A stretch of DNA of 64,000 nucleotides from Paracoccus pantotrophus (lineage in GTDB: Bacteria > Pseudomonadota > Alphaproteobacteria > Rhodobacterales > Rhodobacteraceae). Every line of letters starts with the position of its first letter. Position 1 is the first letter of the stretch. The stretch covers positions 1,005,501 to 1,069,500 of the forward strand of contig NZ_CP044423.1 of the NCBI RefSeq assembly GCF_008824185.1. The letters run 5' to 3'. Below are positions 55,150-63,394 of this stretch, piece after piece. The translations under genes and the position numbers were made by a program. The notes under the pieces were generated by a model. It did no database searches. It saw nothing but the letters and a program-made list of their open reading frames with translations, and was not told where the DNA came from.

Positions 55150-56831
55150 GCTGCATCCTCCGTTGCGGCCGCGCGCCCGGCCAGATGGCGGCCGGTGATC
55201 CAGCCGAAGGTCATGGCCGGGCCCAGCGTGATGCCCGCGCCCGGATAGTTCCCGCCCATGATGCTGGCGCGGTCGTTGCCCACGGCATAGAGCCCCGCGA
55301 TCGCCGCGCCCTGCCGGTCCAGCACCGCGCCCTCGACCGTGGTCCTGAGCCCGTCGAAAGTGCCCAGATCCCCCATTTCCATGCGCACGGCGTAGAACGG
55401 GCCGCGCTCGACCGGCGCCACGCAGGGGTTCGGCTTGTGCTCCGGATCGGCGAGATAGCGGTTGAAGCTGGTCTCGCCGCGGCGGAACTGCTCGTCCCGC
55501 CCCTCGCGCGCGCCGCGGTTATAGGCCGCGACCGTCGCCTCCAGCCCTGCCGGGTCGATGCCGCAGGCCCGCGCCAGACCGGCCAGCGTCCGGCCGCGCT
55601 TCAGATAGCCGCTGCGGGTCCAGAGCCATAGCGGCATCGGCGCCGGCTTGGCATGGCCAAGGCCGTATTTGCGGATCGTGCGATGGTCGCAGATCAGCCA
55701 GGCCGCGCCGTCGCCCGCGGCCATGGCCGCACCCACATCGTGATAGCTGTCGCTTTCGTTGACAAAGCGCCGCCCGTCGGACCGCACCGCGATCATGCCG
55801 GGCTTGTAGCGGTCCAGAAGATGCGGAAATACGCCCTTGCCCGGCACCAGGCTGACCGGCATCCAGGCGGCGGGCTGCGGGTATTCGGCCTCGAAGGCGC
55901 CGCCGACCGCCTCGCCCAGCCGGATGCCGTCGCCGGTATTGCCCGGGGGCACCGGCGAGTGATGCGCGCCCCCCGCCTTCAGATGGGCATAGATCCCGGC
56001 ACGGCGGGCCAGGTCCTGCGCATAGCCGCCGCAGGCCAGCACCACGCCGCGTGCGGCCATGATGCTGCGCGGCTGCGCGCCGCCGACCTGCGCACCGGTA
56101 ACGCGGCCGCCCTGCTTCAGCAGATGCAGCGCCGGGGTCTCGGTCAGGATCGGGATGCCGAGGTCGAAGCAGGTCTTGGCCAGCCGCGCCGCCAGGGCGT
56201 TGCCGCTGGTTACCTGCACGCCGCGGCCGTGGCGGACGACCTCGGCCGCATGGGCGGCCAGCCGCTTCGCGACATAGGCAAACGAGGTCAGCGAGCGGGT
56301 GGCGTTGAAGAAATGCCGGATGTCCGCGTTCGAGGAATTGAACATCATCCCCATGAAGGTGATGGTCGCCAAGGGCGGCCGCAGGCGGCGCAGGTTTTCC
56401 CCCAGCGCGCTGCTGTCATAGGGCGCCGCCAGCACCGAGCGGCCGACATCCACCCCGCCGGGCACGGTCGGGTGATAATCGGGGTAAAGCGTGGGGACGA
56501 ACTTCACCTCGGTCTCGGCCTCGAACCAGTCCAGCATCTTCGGTCCGGCCTCCAGGAAGGCCTCGACCGCCTCGGGCTGGTGGAAATTGCCGGTCTCGGC
56601 CCGCAGATAGGCCCGCGCCGCCGCGCGCGTGTCATCCGGGTTCAGCGCCCGGCCGTGGCGGTTGCCGGGGATCCACAGCACGCCGCCCGAAAAGGCGGTG
56701 GTGCCGCCGAAGACCGGCTCCTTCTCGATCACGATCACCGACAGCCCGTGCTTTCTGGCGGTGATCGCCGTGGCCAGCCCGCCGGCGCCCGAGCCGATCA
56801 CCAGCACGTCGCAATGCTCCTGCGCGCCCAT
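55146..56831 (-). CDS. KstD-like FAD-dependent dehydrogenase, copy 2
   Basis: 561 residues, paralogue of the proteins at 43822 and 61461. VIGSGAGGLATAITARKHG, GGTTAFSGGVLWIPGN, FVNESDSYHDVGAAM and the ending LYAVGNDRASIMGGNYPGAGI show an intact FAD site and the KstD-type active-site frame. First gene of a three-gene operon with two SDRs, divergent from an AraC regulator. A ring-ketone desaturase or aromatising dehydrogenase is the best guess; a reaction in the opposite sense cannot be excluded. Confidence 0.85.
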   Translation of the reverse strand: MGAQEHCDVLVIGSGAGGLATAITARKHGLSVIVIEKEPVFGGTTAFSGGVLWIPGNRHGRALNPDDTRAAARAYLRAETGNFHQPEAVEAFLEAGPKMLDWFEAETEVKFVPTLYPDYHPTVPGGVDVGRSVLAAPYDSSALGENLRRLRPPLATITFMGMMFNSSNADIRHFFNATRSLTSFAYVAKRLAAHAAEVVRHGRGVQVTSGNALAARLAKTCFDLGIPILTETPALHLLKQGGRVTGAQVGGAQPRSIMAARGVVLACGGYAQDLARRAGIYAHLKAGGAHHSPVPPGNTGDGIRLGEAVGGAFEAEYPQPAAWMPVSLVPGKGVFPHLLDRYKPGMIAVRSDGRRFVNESDSYHDVGAAMAAGDGAAWLICDHRTIRKYGLGHAKPAPMPLWLWTRSGYLKRGRTLAGLARACGIDPAGLEATVAAYNRGAREGRDEQFRRGETSFNRYLADPEHKPNPCVAPVERGPFYAVRMEMGDLGTFDGLRTTVEGAVLDRQGAAIAGLYAVGNDRASIMGGNYPGAGITLGPAMTFGWITGRHLAGRAAATEDAA

Positions 56832-56945
56832 TGGCTCCCTCCCTTTTTCGCTGCCTTCCTGCTACTGCGGGGGACATCGCGAACCAATGGACGCTGGCGC
56901 GCAATTCTTGCACTATTCGCAACCGACCGGGGGACGGAGGAACGC

Positions 56946-57845
56946 ATGGGCGACAAGGCGGCGGGCGGCATCCCGCATTACTATCTCTATGGAGATCAGG
57001 AGGCGGATGTCGAACTGGACCTGCTTCATATCGAGCCGATCCGCGAGCGCAGCGGCCCGAACGATTGGAGGATTCGTCCGCATGCCCATCCCGATCACAT
57101 GCAGGTGCTGCTGGTGAAATCGGGCGGCGGCGGCATCCGCATGGAGGACCGCCAGCTGCCGATCCCCGCCCCCGGCATCCTGGTGGTGCCGGCGGGCGTC
57201 GTACACCAGATCGACTTCGATCCCGGCACCGACGGGTTCGCGGTGACGGCGGCGCTTGGCTGCCTGCGCACGGCATCGGCCGGCGATCCGCGGCTGGCGA
57301 CGGCGGCGGGCCGGCCGGCCGTCTATCCGCTGGCCGGGACCGGCCTCGACATTCCGGCGGTGATCGACACCTTTCACTGGCTGCACCGCGAATTCATCTG
57401 GTCGGCGCCGGGCCGGCGCACGGCGATCCTGGCGCAATACATGCGCATCCTGGTGGTGGTGCTGCGGCTGTCGATCGCGCATCAGGACGCCGGCACCGCC
57501 ACGCCGGACCGCGACTACGACCTGCTGGTGCGCTATCGCGCGCTGCTCGAAGAGCATTTCCGCAGCCAGCGTTCGCTGGGCTTCTTTGCCGGCGAGCTGG
57601 CCGTCACCCCGGCGCGGCTGAACGCGGCCTGCAAGGCGCGCAGCGGCAAGACCGCATCCGAGCTGCTTTACGAGCGCATCGTGATCGAGGCCAAGCGTTA
57701 TCTGGTCTATACCGAAAGCACGGTGGCACAGGTGGCGCATCTGACCGGCTTCGACGATCCGGCCTATTTCAACCGCTTCTTCACCCAGCGCGTCGGCATC
57801 TCGCCCGGCGCCTTCCGCAAGCAGGCCGCGCGATCCGAGGGCTGA
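56946..57845 (+). CDS. AraC-family regulator (PobR-like)
   Basis: 299 residues. The N-terminal cupin-like sensing domain (IRPHAHPDHMQVLLVKSGGGG, VVPAGVVHQIDFDPGTDGF) and the C-terminal double HTH (FAGELAVTPARLNAACKARSG; VAQVAHLTGFDDPAYFNRFF) resemble PobR, which activates 4-hydroxybenzoate catabolism. It is divergent from the FAD dehydrogenase/SDR operon with 114 bp between, so that operon is its likely target. CGGAGGAACGC precedes the ATG. Confidence 0.9.
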   Translation: MGDKAAGGIPHYYLYGDQEADVELDLLHIEPIRERSGPNDWRIRPHAHPDHMQVLLVKSGGGGIRMEDRQLPIPAPGILVVPAGVVHQIDFDPGTDGFAVTAALGCLRTASAGDPRLATAAGRPAVYPLAGTGLDIPAVIDTFHWLHREFIWSAPGRRTAILAQYMRILVVVLRLSIAHQDAGTATPDRDYDLLVRYRALLEEHFRSQRSLGFFAGELAVTPARLNAACKARSGKTASELLYERIVIEAKRYLVYTESTVAQVAHLTGFDDPAYFNRFFTQRVGISPGAFRKQAARSEG

Positions 57846-57920
57846 GTCCAATCTTTCCGACGCGCGGTCCATTTCCGCGCGCCGCCGCCCACGCCAATCT
57901 GCGCGGCAGGAGGGACCGGC

Positions 57921-58481
57921 ATGATCCATGAATGGCGCAGCTATCGGCTGAAACCCGGCGCGGCAGGCGATTACCTGGCCCTGCTGGCCGAACGCGGCCT
58001 GCCGCTGGTGACACGGCACCTGCCTCTGATGGGCTATTGGCTGGCCGAGACCGGGCCGCTGAACACCATCCATCACCTGTGGAGCTATGCCGACTGGACC
58101 GAACGCGAATCCCGCCGCGCCGCGCTGGCGCAGGAGGAAGGCTGGACCAGGGGTTTCATCCCCGCCGCCTTCGCGCTGGTCGATGCGCAGCAGAACCGTT
58201 TCCTGCGGCTCGACCGCGCCTCGCCGCGCTTCCATGCGGCGCTGGCGGGACGCTTGCGCGCCCATGCCGCGCCCGCCCCCGGCGCGGCGCTTTTCGCCGC
58301 CGATTGCGCCGCGCTGGTGATCGGCGCGGACCCGGCCGGGGCAGAGGCACTGTGGCAGCCGGTCTCGGGCGATGCGCGCGGTCCCGTCGCGCTGATGCCG
58401 CGCAGCGCCGAGCCGGTGCCGGCAGCGCCGCAGCCGGGACGGCATGTGATCCTGCGTCCGCTGGCCTTCTCGCCGCTTTGA
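57921..58481 (+). CDS. NIPSNAP-family protein, second copy
   Basis: 186 residues. The N-terminus IHEWRSYRLKPGAAGDYLAL and NTIHHLWSYADWTERESRRAAL form the NIPSNAP signature; a second, more diverged half follows and ends in HVILRPLAF. Together with the protein at 43214 this gives two NIPSNAPs in one cluster. AGGAGGGACCGGC lies before the ATG. It stands 75 bases after the AraC gene and 91 before quiC. A scaffold, isomerase or small-molecule-binding role is possible. Confidence 0.82.
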   Translation: MIHEWRSYRLKPGAAGDYLALLAERGLPLVTRHLPLMGYWLAETGPLNTIHHLWSYADWTERESRRAALAQEEGWTRGFIPAAFALVDAQQNRFLRLDRASPRFHAALAGRLRAHAAPAPGAALFAADCAALVIGADPAGAEALWQPVSGDARGPVALMPRSAEPVPAAPQPGRHVILRPLAFSPL

Positions 58482-58498
58482 ATTAACGCAAGGTTAAT
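58482..58498. promoter_or_regulatory. inverted repeat ATTAAC-N5-GTTAAT upstream of quiC
   Basis: An exact 6-bp-arm dyad with a 5-base spacer that starts at the stop codon of the NIPSNAP gene and lies about 75 bp before quiC. An almost identical dyad (63273) precedes the MHS transporter gene. It is unlike the GC-rich surroundings and is probably an operator. Confidence 0.6.
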
Positions 58499-58572
58499 CA
58501 CAGCGCAGAATCGGCATTTGCCGTTACGCCGATTCTCTGCGACGCTTGGCGTATCAGGGAAAGGGGTGCGGA

Positions 58573-60453
58573 ATGAAGACCTCGATTGCCACCGTGTCGA
58601 TTTCGGGCAGCTTTACCGAGAAACTCACCGCGATCCAGCAGGCCGGATTCGACGGGATCGAGATCTTCGAGCAGGATTTCCTCGCCTCGGACTTCACCCC
58701 GGCCGAGGTCGGCCGCATGGTCCGCGACCATGGGCTGGAGATCACCCTGTTCCAGCCCTTCCGCGATTTCGAGGGCCTGCCCGAGCCCTTGCGCAGCCGC
58801 GCCTTCGCCCGGGCGCAGCGCAAGTTCGACCTGATGGCCGAGCTGGGCACCGACCTGGTGCTCGTCTGCTCCTCGACCCATCCCGAGGCGCTTGGCGGCA
58901 TCGACCGCGCCGCCGCCGATTTCCGCGAACTGGGCGAGATCGCGGCAGAGCGCGGCATCCGCATCGGCTACGAGGCGCTGTGCTGGGGCCGGCATGTCAA
59001 CGACCACCGCGACGCCTGGGAGATCGTGCGCCGCGCCGATCACCCGAATGTCGGCCTGATCCTCGACAGCTTCCACACACTCGGCCGCAAGCTCGACCCC
59101 GACAGCATCCGCCGCATTCCCGGCGACCGCATCTTCTTCGTGCAACTGGCCGATGCGCCGCTGATCGAGATGGACCTGCTCTATTGGTCGCGGCATTTCC
59201 GCAACATGCCGGGCGAGGGCGACCTGGACGTCGCCGACTTCACCCGCGCGGTCATGGCCACCGGCTATGACGGGCCGCTGAGTCTGGAAATCTTCAACGA
59301 CCAGTTCCGCGCCGGCCTGCCGCGCCTGGTGGCCCGCGACGGCCATCGCAGCCTGGTGGCGCTGATGGACCGCGTGCGCCGGGCCGAGCCTTCGCTCTCC
59401 GTCGATCTGCCCGCCTTTCCCGCCCCGGCCCCGGTCGAGCGGGTGGAGTTCGTCGAATTCGCCACCTCGGTCGAGGATGCCGGGCCGCTGGAGACCCTGC
59501 TCGCCGCGGCCGGCTTCGAAAAGGCCGGGCGGCATCTCAGCAAGCAGGTGGCGCTGTGGCGGCAGGGCGGCGTCAACCTGCTGGTCAATGCCGAGCCCGG
59601 GGGCTACGCCCACAGCGCCTGGGTCACGCATGGCACCGGCGTGTCCGAAATCGGGCTGATGGTCCCCGACGCCCGCGCCGCCTTCGACCGCGCCCTGGCA
59701 CTGGGGGCCGAGCCGCATGTCGCGCCCCATGCCGCGCAGGAGCTGGATATCCCCGGCATCCGCGGCGCCGGCAGCAACGTGATCCGCCTGCTGGACCGCC
59801 AGGGCGAGCTGGGCCGGATCTGGGAGGTGGATTTCGCCCTCGACGCCCCCGCGCCGCCGGGCGCCGGGCTTGCCGGCGTCGATCACCTGGGCCAGACCAT
59901 GGCCTATGACGAAATGCTCAGCTGGTCGCTGTTCTACACCACCCTGTTCACGGCCCAAAAGGCGCCGATGGTCGATGTGGTCGATCCCGACGGGCTGGTG
60001 CGCAGCCAGGCCATCCAGGCCGGCGGGCTGCGCATCACCCTGAACGGCGCCGAGACGCGGCGCACCCTGGCCGGGCAGTTTCTGCACGAGACCTTCGGCT
60101 CCTCGGTCCAGCACCTCGCCTTCGCCAGCGACGACATCTTCGCCACCGCGGCCGAGATGGCGGCGCGCGGCTTCCCCTTCCTGCGCATCGGGGCGAATTA
60201 CTACGACGATGTCGAGGCGCGCTTCGGGCTCGATCCGGATTTCACCGCCCGGCTGCGCGCCCATCACATCATGTATGACGAGGATGCCGGCGGGCAGTTC
60301 CTGCAATTCTACTCGACCGCCCTGCCCGGCGGCTTCTTCCTGGAGATCGTGCAGCGCCGCGGCGATTACGCCGGCTATGGCGCGCCGAACGCCCCGTTCC
60401 GCATCGCCGCGCAAAAGCGCACCCTGCGGCCCAAGGGCATGCCGAAAGCCTAG
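58573..60453 (+). CDS. quiC: 3-dehydroshikimate dehydratase (QuiC-type, TIM barrel plus HPPD-like domain)
   Basis: 626 residues, two domains. Residues 1 to about 275 are a xylose-isomerase-like TIM barrel with candidate metal ligands E134 (GYEALCWG), D165 (LILDSFH), Q191 (FFVQLADAP) and E239 (LSLEIFND). Residues about 290-620 are a hydroxyphenylpyruvate-dioxygenase-like VOC fold with VDHLGQTM, SVQHLAFASDD and FFLEIVQRRG. This is the plan of bacterial QuiC/QsuB enzymes that dehydrate 3-dehydroshikimate to protocatechuate; the VOC domain usually lacks that activity. It connects the cluster to the beta-ketoadipate pathway. Its stop overlaps the convergent epimerase gene by four bases. Confidence 0.9.
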   Translation: MKTSIATVSISGSFTEKLTAIQQAGFDGIEIFEQDFLASDFTPAEVGRMVRDHGLEITLFQPFRDFEGLPEPLRSRAFARAQRKFDLMAELGTDLVLVCSSTHPEALGGIDRAAADFRELGEIAAERGIRIGYEALCWGRHVNDHRDAWEIVRRADHPNVGLILDSFHTLGRKLDPDSIRRIPGDRIFFVQLADAPLIEMDLLYWSRHFRNMPGEGDLDVADFTRAVMATGYDGPLSLEIFNDQFRAGLPRLVARDGHRSLVALMDRVRRAEPSLSVDLPAFPAPAPVERVEFVEFATSVEDAGPLETLLAAAGFEKAGRHLSKQVALWRQGGVNLLVNAEPGGYAHSAWVTHGTGVSEIGLMVPDARAAFDRALALGAEPHVAPHAAQELDIPGIRGAGSNVIRLLDRQGELGRIWEVDFALDAPAPPGAGLAGVDHLGQTMAYDEMLSWSLFYTTLFTAQKAPMVDVVDPDGLVRSQAIQAGGLRITLNGAETRRTLAGQFLHETFGSSVQHLAFASDDIFATAAEMAARGFPFLRIGANYYDDVEARFGLDPDFTARLRAHHIMYDEDAGGQFLQFYSTALPGGFFLEIVQRRGDYAGYGAPNAPFRIAAQKRTLRPKGMPKA

Positions 60454-61343
60454 CCGCCCAGTTCCGCCAGCGTGCGGCGGATGCCCTCCTCGATCGGCGT
60501 GACCGGCTGCGCGCCCAGCCAGTCCGGCACCGGGTCCGAGGTCAGATCCGCCGGAATGCGCAGCGGCGGGCCGTCGATGGCGATGCCGTCCCAGCCGCTC
60601 TGCCGCGCCAGCTCGGCGGTGAAATCCGCCATCCCGCGCGTGTCGCCGGCCATGGTCAGCACCGTCGCGCCCTGCATCGGCCGCAGCATCGCCGCGGCCA
60701 GCAGCCGCGCCACGTCATCCACATGCACGAAGCCCACCCGGCCCGAGAAGCGGATCACCGCCGGCTCGCGCCGGACCGAGGCCGCCAGCGCGATGGACGG
60801 CCCGGCCGCGATGCCGCTGCTGATCCCCGGCCCGTAGACGATATAGGGCCGCAGCCCCAGGCTGGGCAGGCCGTGATCCGCGGCATGGACCCGCGCCAGC
60901 CCCTCGACCGCCAGCTTGGTCACGCCATAGACGGTCATCGGCCGCGGCAGCGTGGCGCTGTCCGGCCCGAACACCCCGGCGGTGCTGAGCCAGGCGACCG
61001 GCACCCGCAGCCGGCGCGCCAGTTCGAAGACATGCGCCGAGCCCAGCACATTGACCCGCACCGCCCGCGCCGGGTCGGCGGCGCAATCCACCGTCATCAG
61101 CCCGGCAAGATGCACGATGCCGTCGCAGCCCTCGCCGGCCCGCGCCAGCGAATCGGCATCGGTCACATCCCCCGCCGCCGCCTCGCAGCCCTTTGGCAGC
61201 ACGGTGCGGCGGATCGCGGCTTCGAGGTCGAAAAGGCGCGGGACGATGCCCTGCGCCGCCAGCGCGGCCGCCACCCTCAGGCCGATGAAACCGGTGCCGC
61301 CGGTCAGAAGAATGCGGCGCGGCCGCCTTGTATCCTGTGTCAT
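60450..61343 (-). CDS. NAD-dependent epimerase/dehydratase family protein
   Basis: 297 residues, extended SDR. LLTGGTGFIGLRVAAAL (TGxxGxxG), VHLAGLMTVDC, Ser/Thr in AWLSTAGVFGP, YGVTKLAVEG with the catalytic Tyr and Lys, and LRPYIVYGPG. It could epimerise, dehydrate or oxidise a polyol or hydroaromatic substrate. It is divergent from FAD dehydrogenase copy 3, with an IclR-type operator candidate between. Confidence 0.85.
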   Translation of the reverse strand: MTQDTRRPRRILLTGGTGFIGLRVAAALAAQGIVPRLFDLEAAIRRTVLPKGCEAAAGDVTDADSLARAGEGCDGIVHLAGLMTVDCAADPARAVRVNVLGSAHVFELARRLRVPVAWLSTAGVFGPDSATLPRPMTVYGVTKLAVEGLARVHAADHGLPSLGLRPYIVYGPGISSGIAAGPSIALAASVRREPAVIRFSGRVGFVHVDDVARLLAAAMLRPMQGATVLTMAGDTRGMADFTAELARQSGWDGIAIDGPPLRIPADLTSDPVPDWLGAQPVTPIEEGIRRTLAELGG

Positions 61344-61368
61344 GCTGTCTCCTCCGGCCTACACTATA

Positions 61369-61383
61369 TGGAATGATGTTCAA
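61369..61383. promoter_or_regulatory. IclR-type operator candidate upstream of FAD dehydrogenase 3
   Basis: TGGAATGATGTTCAA, related to the E. coli IclR consensus, lies in an AT-rich 117-bp divergent gap between the epimerase and FAD dehydrogenase genes. Followed by ATTATAAAAGCATCTTCC and TTCCATTTTC at 61397, the latter exactly shared with 47598-47607. Confidence 0.5.
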
Positions 61384-61460
61384 TTATAAAAGCATCTTCC
61401 ATTTTCATGCCAGCTGTGGCAAGTTCCGCCGCGCATCGGGGCAAAGAGGAGGGAGCGCGC

Positions 61461-63146
61461 ATGACGGACATGGCTTTCGACGAAGAGGTCGATCTTCTGG
61501 TGATCGGCGCCGGCGCGGGCGGCATGACGGCGGCGCTGAGCGGCGCCATCGCCGGCCTGTCGGTGCTGCTTTGCGAAAAGACCGGCATGGTCGGTGGCAC
61601 CACTGCCACCTCGGGCGGCACGACCTGGGTGCCGGGCACCGAGCTGAGCCACCGGGCCGGGGTGCCCGACAGCGCCGAGGACGCCGCCGCCTTCCTGCGC
61701 CATGTCGTCGGCAACCGCGGCGGCGATGCACGGCGCGAGGCGTTCCTGGCCGCCGGGGCCGAGGCCATCGCCGAGCTTGAACGCCATTCCGAGGTCCGCT
61801 TCGTCGCTGCCGCCGCGCATCCCGACTATCTGGACGGTCCCGGTTCGGCCTATGGTGGGCGCGCGCTCGCGCCGGTGGAATTCGACGGCCGGCTGCTCGG
61901 GGCCGAATTCGACCGGGTGCGGCCGCCGCGCGACGTGTTCATGGGGCTGGGCGGCATGATGGTCGGGCGCGGCGAGCTGGGGGCACTGCTTGCCCCCTTT
62001 GCCAGCACCGGCAACCTGACGACCGCGCTGAAGATCCTGCTGCGCTATGCCCGCGACCGGCTGGGCCATCGGCGCGGCACCCGGCTGCTGATGGGCAATG
62101 CGCTGGTGGCGCGGCTGTTTTTCAGCCTGCGCCGGCGCGAGGTGCCGATCTGGTTCGACAGCCCGCTGGCTGATCTCATCCGCGACGGGCAGGCGGTGAT
62201 CGGCGCGGTGGTCGAGACCCCGCAGGGCCGGCGCCGCATCCGGGCGCGGCGCGGCGTGGTGCTGGCCACCGGCGGCATCGGCTGGAACCGCGCCCTGCGC
62301 GAGCGGCTGTTCCCGCCGCAGATCGCCCCCTTCTCGCAGGCGCCCGAGGGCAATAGCGGCGACGGCATCGCCCTCGCGGTCGAGCGCGCCGGCGCGGCGC
62401 TGGACGATGGCTGCGACAGCGCCGGGCTGTGGATGCCCTGCTCGCTGCTCGGCCGTCCGGACGGGTCGCAGGCAATCTGGCCGCATATCATCCTCGACCG
62501 CGCCAAGCCGGGGCTGATCGCCGTCGGCCGCGACGGCCGTCGCTTCGTGAACGAGGCCGGAAGCTATCACGATTTCTGCTTGGGCATGATCCGCGCCGGC
62601 CTGTCCGAGGCCTGGCTGGTGGTCGATTCCGGTTTCATCCGCCGCTACGGGCTGGGGCTGGTCCTGCCGGGCGGGCGCGGGTTGCGGCGGCTGCTGCGGC
62701 AGGGCTATCTGCGACGCGCAGGCAACCTTGACGCGTTGGCAGCCGCCATCGGGGTCGATGCGCAGGGGCTGGCCGAAAGCGTCCGGGCCAATAACCGCTT
62801 CGCGGAAACCGGTTCCGACGCCGATTTCGGCCGCGGCTCGACGGTGGTGAACCGCTTCAACGGCGATCCCGAGGTCAAGCCCAATCCCTGCCTGGGCCCG
62901 ATCCGGCAGGCACCCTTCTATGCGCTGCGCGTGGTGCCGGTCGATCTGGCCGGCAGCGGCGGGCTCGACTGCAATGCCGATGCGCAGGTGCTGGACCGCG
63001 AGGGCCGGCCGATCCCCGGGCTTTACGCCTGCGGCAACGACGCCGCCTCGATCTTCCGCGGCACCTATCCGGGGCCCGGCACCACCATCGGCCCGGCCAT
63101 GGTCTTCGGCTGGAAAATCGCCCGACAGTTGGCAGAGCAGGGCTGA
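61461..63146 (+). CDS. KstD-like FAD-dependent dehydrogenase, copy 3
   Basis: 561 residues. VIGAGAGGMTAALSGAIAGL, GGTTATSGGTTWVPG, FVNEAGSYHDFCLGM and the ending LYACGNDAASIFRGTYPGPGT. The N-terminal motif order is the same as in the other two copies but the sequence is more diverged. AGAGGAGGGAGCGCGC precedes the ATG at 61461. It is driven from the divergent promoter with the IclR-like site, so it is probably co-regulated with the operon at 47.5 kb. The MHS transporter gene follows after 248 bases. Confidence 0.85.
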   Translation: MTDMAFDEEVDLLVIGAGAGGMTAALSGAIAGLSVLLCEKTGMVGGTTATSGGTTWVPGTELSHRAGVPDSAEDAAAFLRHVVGNRGGDARREAFLAAGAEAIAELERHSEVRFVAAAAHPDYLDGPGSAYGGRALAPVEFDGRLLGAEFDRVRPPRDVFMGLGGMMVGRGELGALLAPFASTGNLTTALKILLRYARDRLGHRRGTRLLMGNALVARLFFSLRRREVPIWFDSPLADLIRDGQAVIGAVVETPQGRRRIRARRGVVLATGGIGWNRALRERLFPPQIAPFSQAPEGNSGDGIALAVERAGAALDDGCDSAGLWMPCSLLGRPDGSQAIWPHIILDRAKPGLIAVGRDGRRFVNEAGSYHDFCLGMIRAGLSEAWLVVDSGFIRRYGLGLVLPGGRGLRRLLRQGYLRRAGNLDALAAAIGVDAQGLAESVRANNRFAETGSDADFGRGSTVVNRFNGDPEVKPNPCLGPIRQAPFYALRVVPVDLAGSGGLDCNADAQVLDREGRPIPGLYACGNDAASIFRGTYPGPGTTIGPAMVFGWKIARQLAEQG

Positions 63147-63272
63147 TTTTCCGCCCTTGCCGGAAAAACACCGGCCATCGGGCCATCGGGGCAATTTCGC
63201 CAGCGGCAGGCACGAAAATCAATCCCTTGCCCGGAATCGCCACGTCGTTCCAGCCGATCCCGGCGCCGATGA

Positions 63273-63289
63273 ATTAACTTGATGTTAAC
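63273..63289. promoter_or_regulatory. inverted repeat ATTAAC-N5-GTTAAC upstream of MHS transporter
   Basis: Matches the quiC-upstream dyad in both arms but for the last base and has the same 5-base spacer. It lies 105 bp before the transporter start; a further GTTAAA half-site is at 63297. Nothing else in the 248-base gap is recognisable apart from a weak TTTTCCG/CGGAAAA dyad just after the preceding stop codon. Confidence 0.6.
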
Positions 63290-63394
63290 ATAAAGCGTTA
63301 AACGGTCTTTGACGTTATTCGCTTGTTTTGCGACCTTTTGCCACAGACCGCGCAATCAGAGGAGCTGGCGTGGTCAGCTTCAGGGAGGTTACCC

